Positions 63,503-64,000 of a DNA stretch of 64,000 nucleotides are shown here, in pieces. Origin of the DNA: Qipengyuania pacifica (GTDB lineage Bacteria; Pseudomonadota; Alphaproteobacteria; Sphingomonadales; Sphingomonadaceae); the NCBI RefSeq assembly GCF_019857205.1, contig NZ_JAHWXO010000001.1, positions 186,001 to 250,000 of the forward strand. Direction: 5' to 3'. The notes beneath the pieces are model-generated. The model saw only the letters and a list, made by a program, of their open reading frames with translations, was not told the origin of the DNA and made no database searches. A program made the position numbers and the translations under genes. The stretch's first letter is position 1; the number at the start of each line of letters is the position of its first letter.

Positions 63503-64000
63503 CAGTGGACGAAACGCGCCACGACGTCGCGGTAGCTACGGCTCACCTTCACCTCCGCCCCGGAGTCCAGGACGAGGAAGCATTCGCCATTGGTGTGCGG
63601 CTTTACCTGGCGCACCTGATCGAGATTGACGATGGTCGAACGGTGGACGCGCTGGAACTTGCGCGGGTCGAGCCGACGTTCGAGATCCTTCATCGTTTCC
63701 CGCAGGATCAGCGAATTGTCGCCCGTGTAGATGCACATGTAATCGCCGGCGGCTTCGATATGTTCGATCGTGCCGACTTCCACACGGAATATCTGGCCGC
63801 GGTCCTTCACATTGATGAGCTTTTCGAACCGGCTTGCCGCTTCGGTATCCTCGCCAGCGAGATTTTCGGCTGCTTCGGGTGCCACTTCGGACAGAACGTT
63901 CTTGAGCTTTTCAGCTTCTTCGGTCGATTTCTTTTCCGCCAGACGCTGGCGCACACGCTCGACCGTATCGGCCAGCTTGTCCTCGTCCACCGGCTTCATC
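63502..64000 (-). CDS. LytTR-family response regulator, partial (5' end outside)
   Basis: At least 165 residues; the gene continues beyond base 64000. The first visible residues (KPVDEDKLADTVERV) are the end of a receiver domain, after its conserved Lys-Pro. A charged linker follows, then a LytTR DNA-binding domain (IFRVEVGTIEHIEAAGDYMCIYT through VHRSTIVNLDQVRQVKPHTNGE). An apparent start at 63999 is therefore internal. It overlaps nadC by one base. Confidence 0.92.
   Translation of the reverse strand, partial: MKPVDEDKLADTVERVRQRLAEKKSTEEAEKLKNVLSEVAPEAAENLAGEDTEAASRFEKLINVKDRGQIFRVEVGTIEHIEAAGDYMCIYTGDNSLILRETMKDLERRLDPRKFQRVHRSTIVNLDQVRQVKPHTNGECFLVLDSGAEVKVSRSYRDVVARFVH

Noticed and set aside
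63502-63999. Complete stand-alone LytTR protein starting at 63999
   Set aside because: The first residues are the end of a receiver domain, so the gene extends past the window.
1-64000. CRISPR arrays, insertion sequences, prophage
   Set aside because: No regular spaced repeats, transposase or phage structural genes were found.

Overview
The window is a GC-rich, gene-dense chromosomal segment of an alphaproteobacterium. Gene content and order point to the order Sphingomonadales, most likely Erythrobacteraceae. This is inferred from the mnmE-mnmG-rsmG-parA-parB and rho-hemE-ppsR-maf-aroE-coaE-dnaQ blocks, the alphaproteobacterial pole organiser PopZ, and a fused ThiS-ThiG. There are no rRNA genes, recognisable tRNAs, insertion sequences, prophage genes or CRISPR arrays. 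Most genes are core housekeeping, packed with 1-4 bp stop/start overlaps.

Layout: 0.1-1.1 kb is the tail of a GAF-domain gene and a glycine-zipper envelope protein. 1.1-5.4 kb is a Csu-like chaperone-usher pilus locus (usher, chaperone, two spore-coat-U subunits). 5.5-11.1 kb is parB-parA-rsmG-mnmG-mnmE, carrying four palindromic parS-like sites. 11.1-14.6 kb holds a DUF6489-like gene, a dienelactone hydrolase / glutamate-synthase-like / SnoaL operon and a BLUF photoreceptor. 14.6-17.6 kb is rho, hemJ and hemE. 17.56-17.89 kb is the probable replication origin: an AT palindrome, DnaA-box-like sites and a cluster of GANTC sites. 17.9-22.2 kb is ppsR-maf-aroE-coaE-dnaQ-hpf. 22.2-28.9 kb holds a thioesterase, DUF1491, a SleB-type hydrolase, xth, erpA, a CBS protein, a ferredoxin, popZ, tolC and an isoaspartyl methyltransferase relative. 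29-34.7 kb is class I fumarase, a LytS/LytTR two-component pair, a lipid-kinase-like gene and a phosphoesterase. 34.8-39.4 kb is rplM-rpsI, ctaA, merC, thiSG and an unknown gene. 39.4-44.1 kb is an acyl-CoA synthetase, gamma-glutamyltransferase and pyrD. 44.1-45.4 kb is a possible small RNA and an AraC regulator. 45.4-51.8 kb is a nine-gene suf operon with two unusual extra genes. 51.9-64 kb holds EI24, adenosine kinase, a DUF347 membrane protein, purD/xseA sharing overlapping start codons, an M23 peptidase, rpmB, tadA, RNase T2, nadC and a partial LytTR regulator.

How they work together: origin, centromere (parS), partition ATPase, CTPase clamp and polar anchor lie within about 21 kb, as in the Caulobacter-type segregation system. 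The suf operon, two A-type carriers and an iron-sulfur (Rrf2) regulator supply clusters for enzymes such as the class I fumarase and the glutamate-synthase-like protein. HemE, HemJ and CtaA serve haem synthesis. The most unusual points are the DUF559 nuclease-fold protein and the small exported cysteine protein embedded in the suf operon, the ThiS-ThiG fusion with a buried Gly-Gly, the fourfold repeat membrane protein, the purD/xseA CATG start overlap, and an orphan strong terminator that may mark a small RNA.
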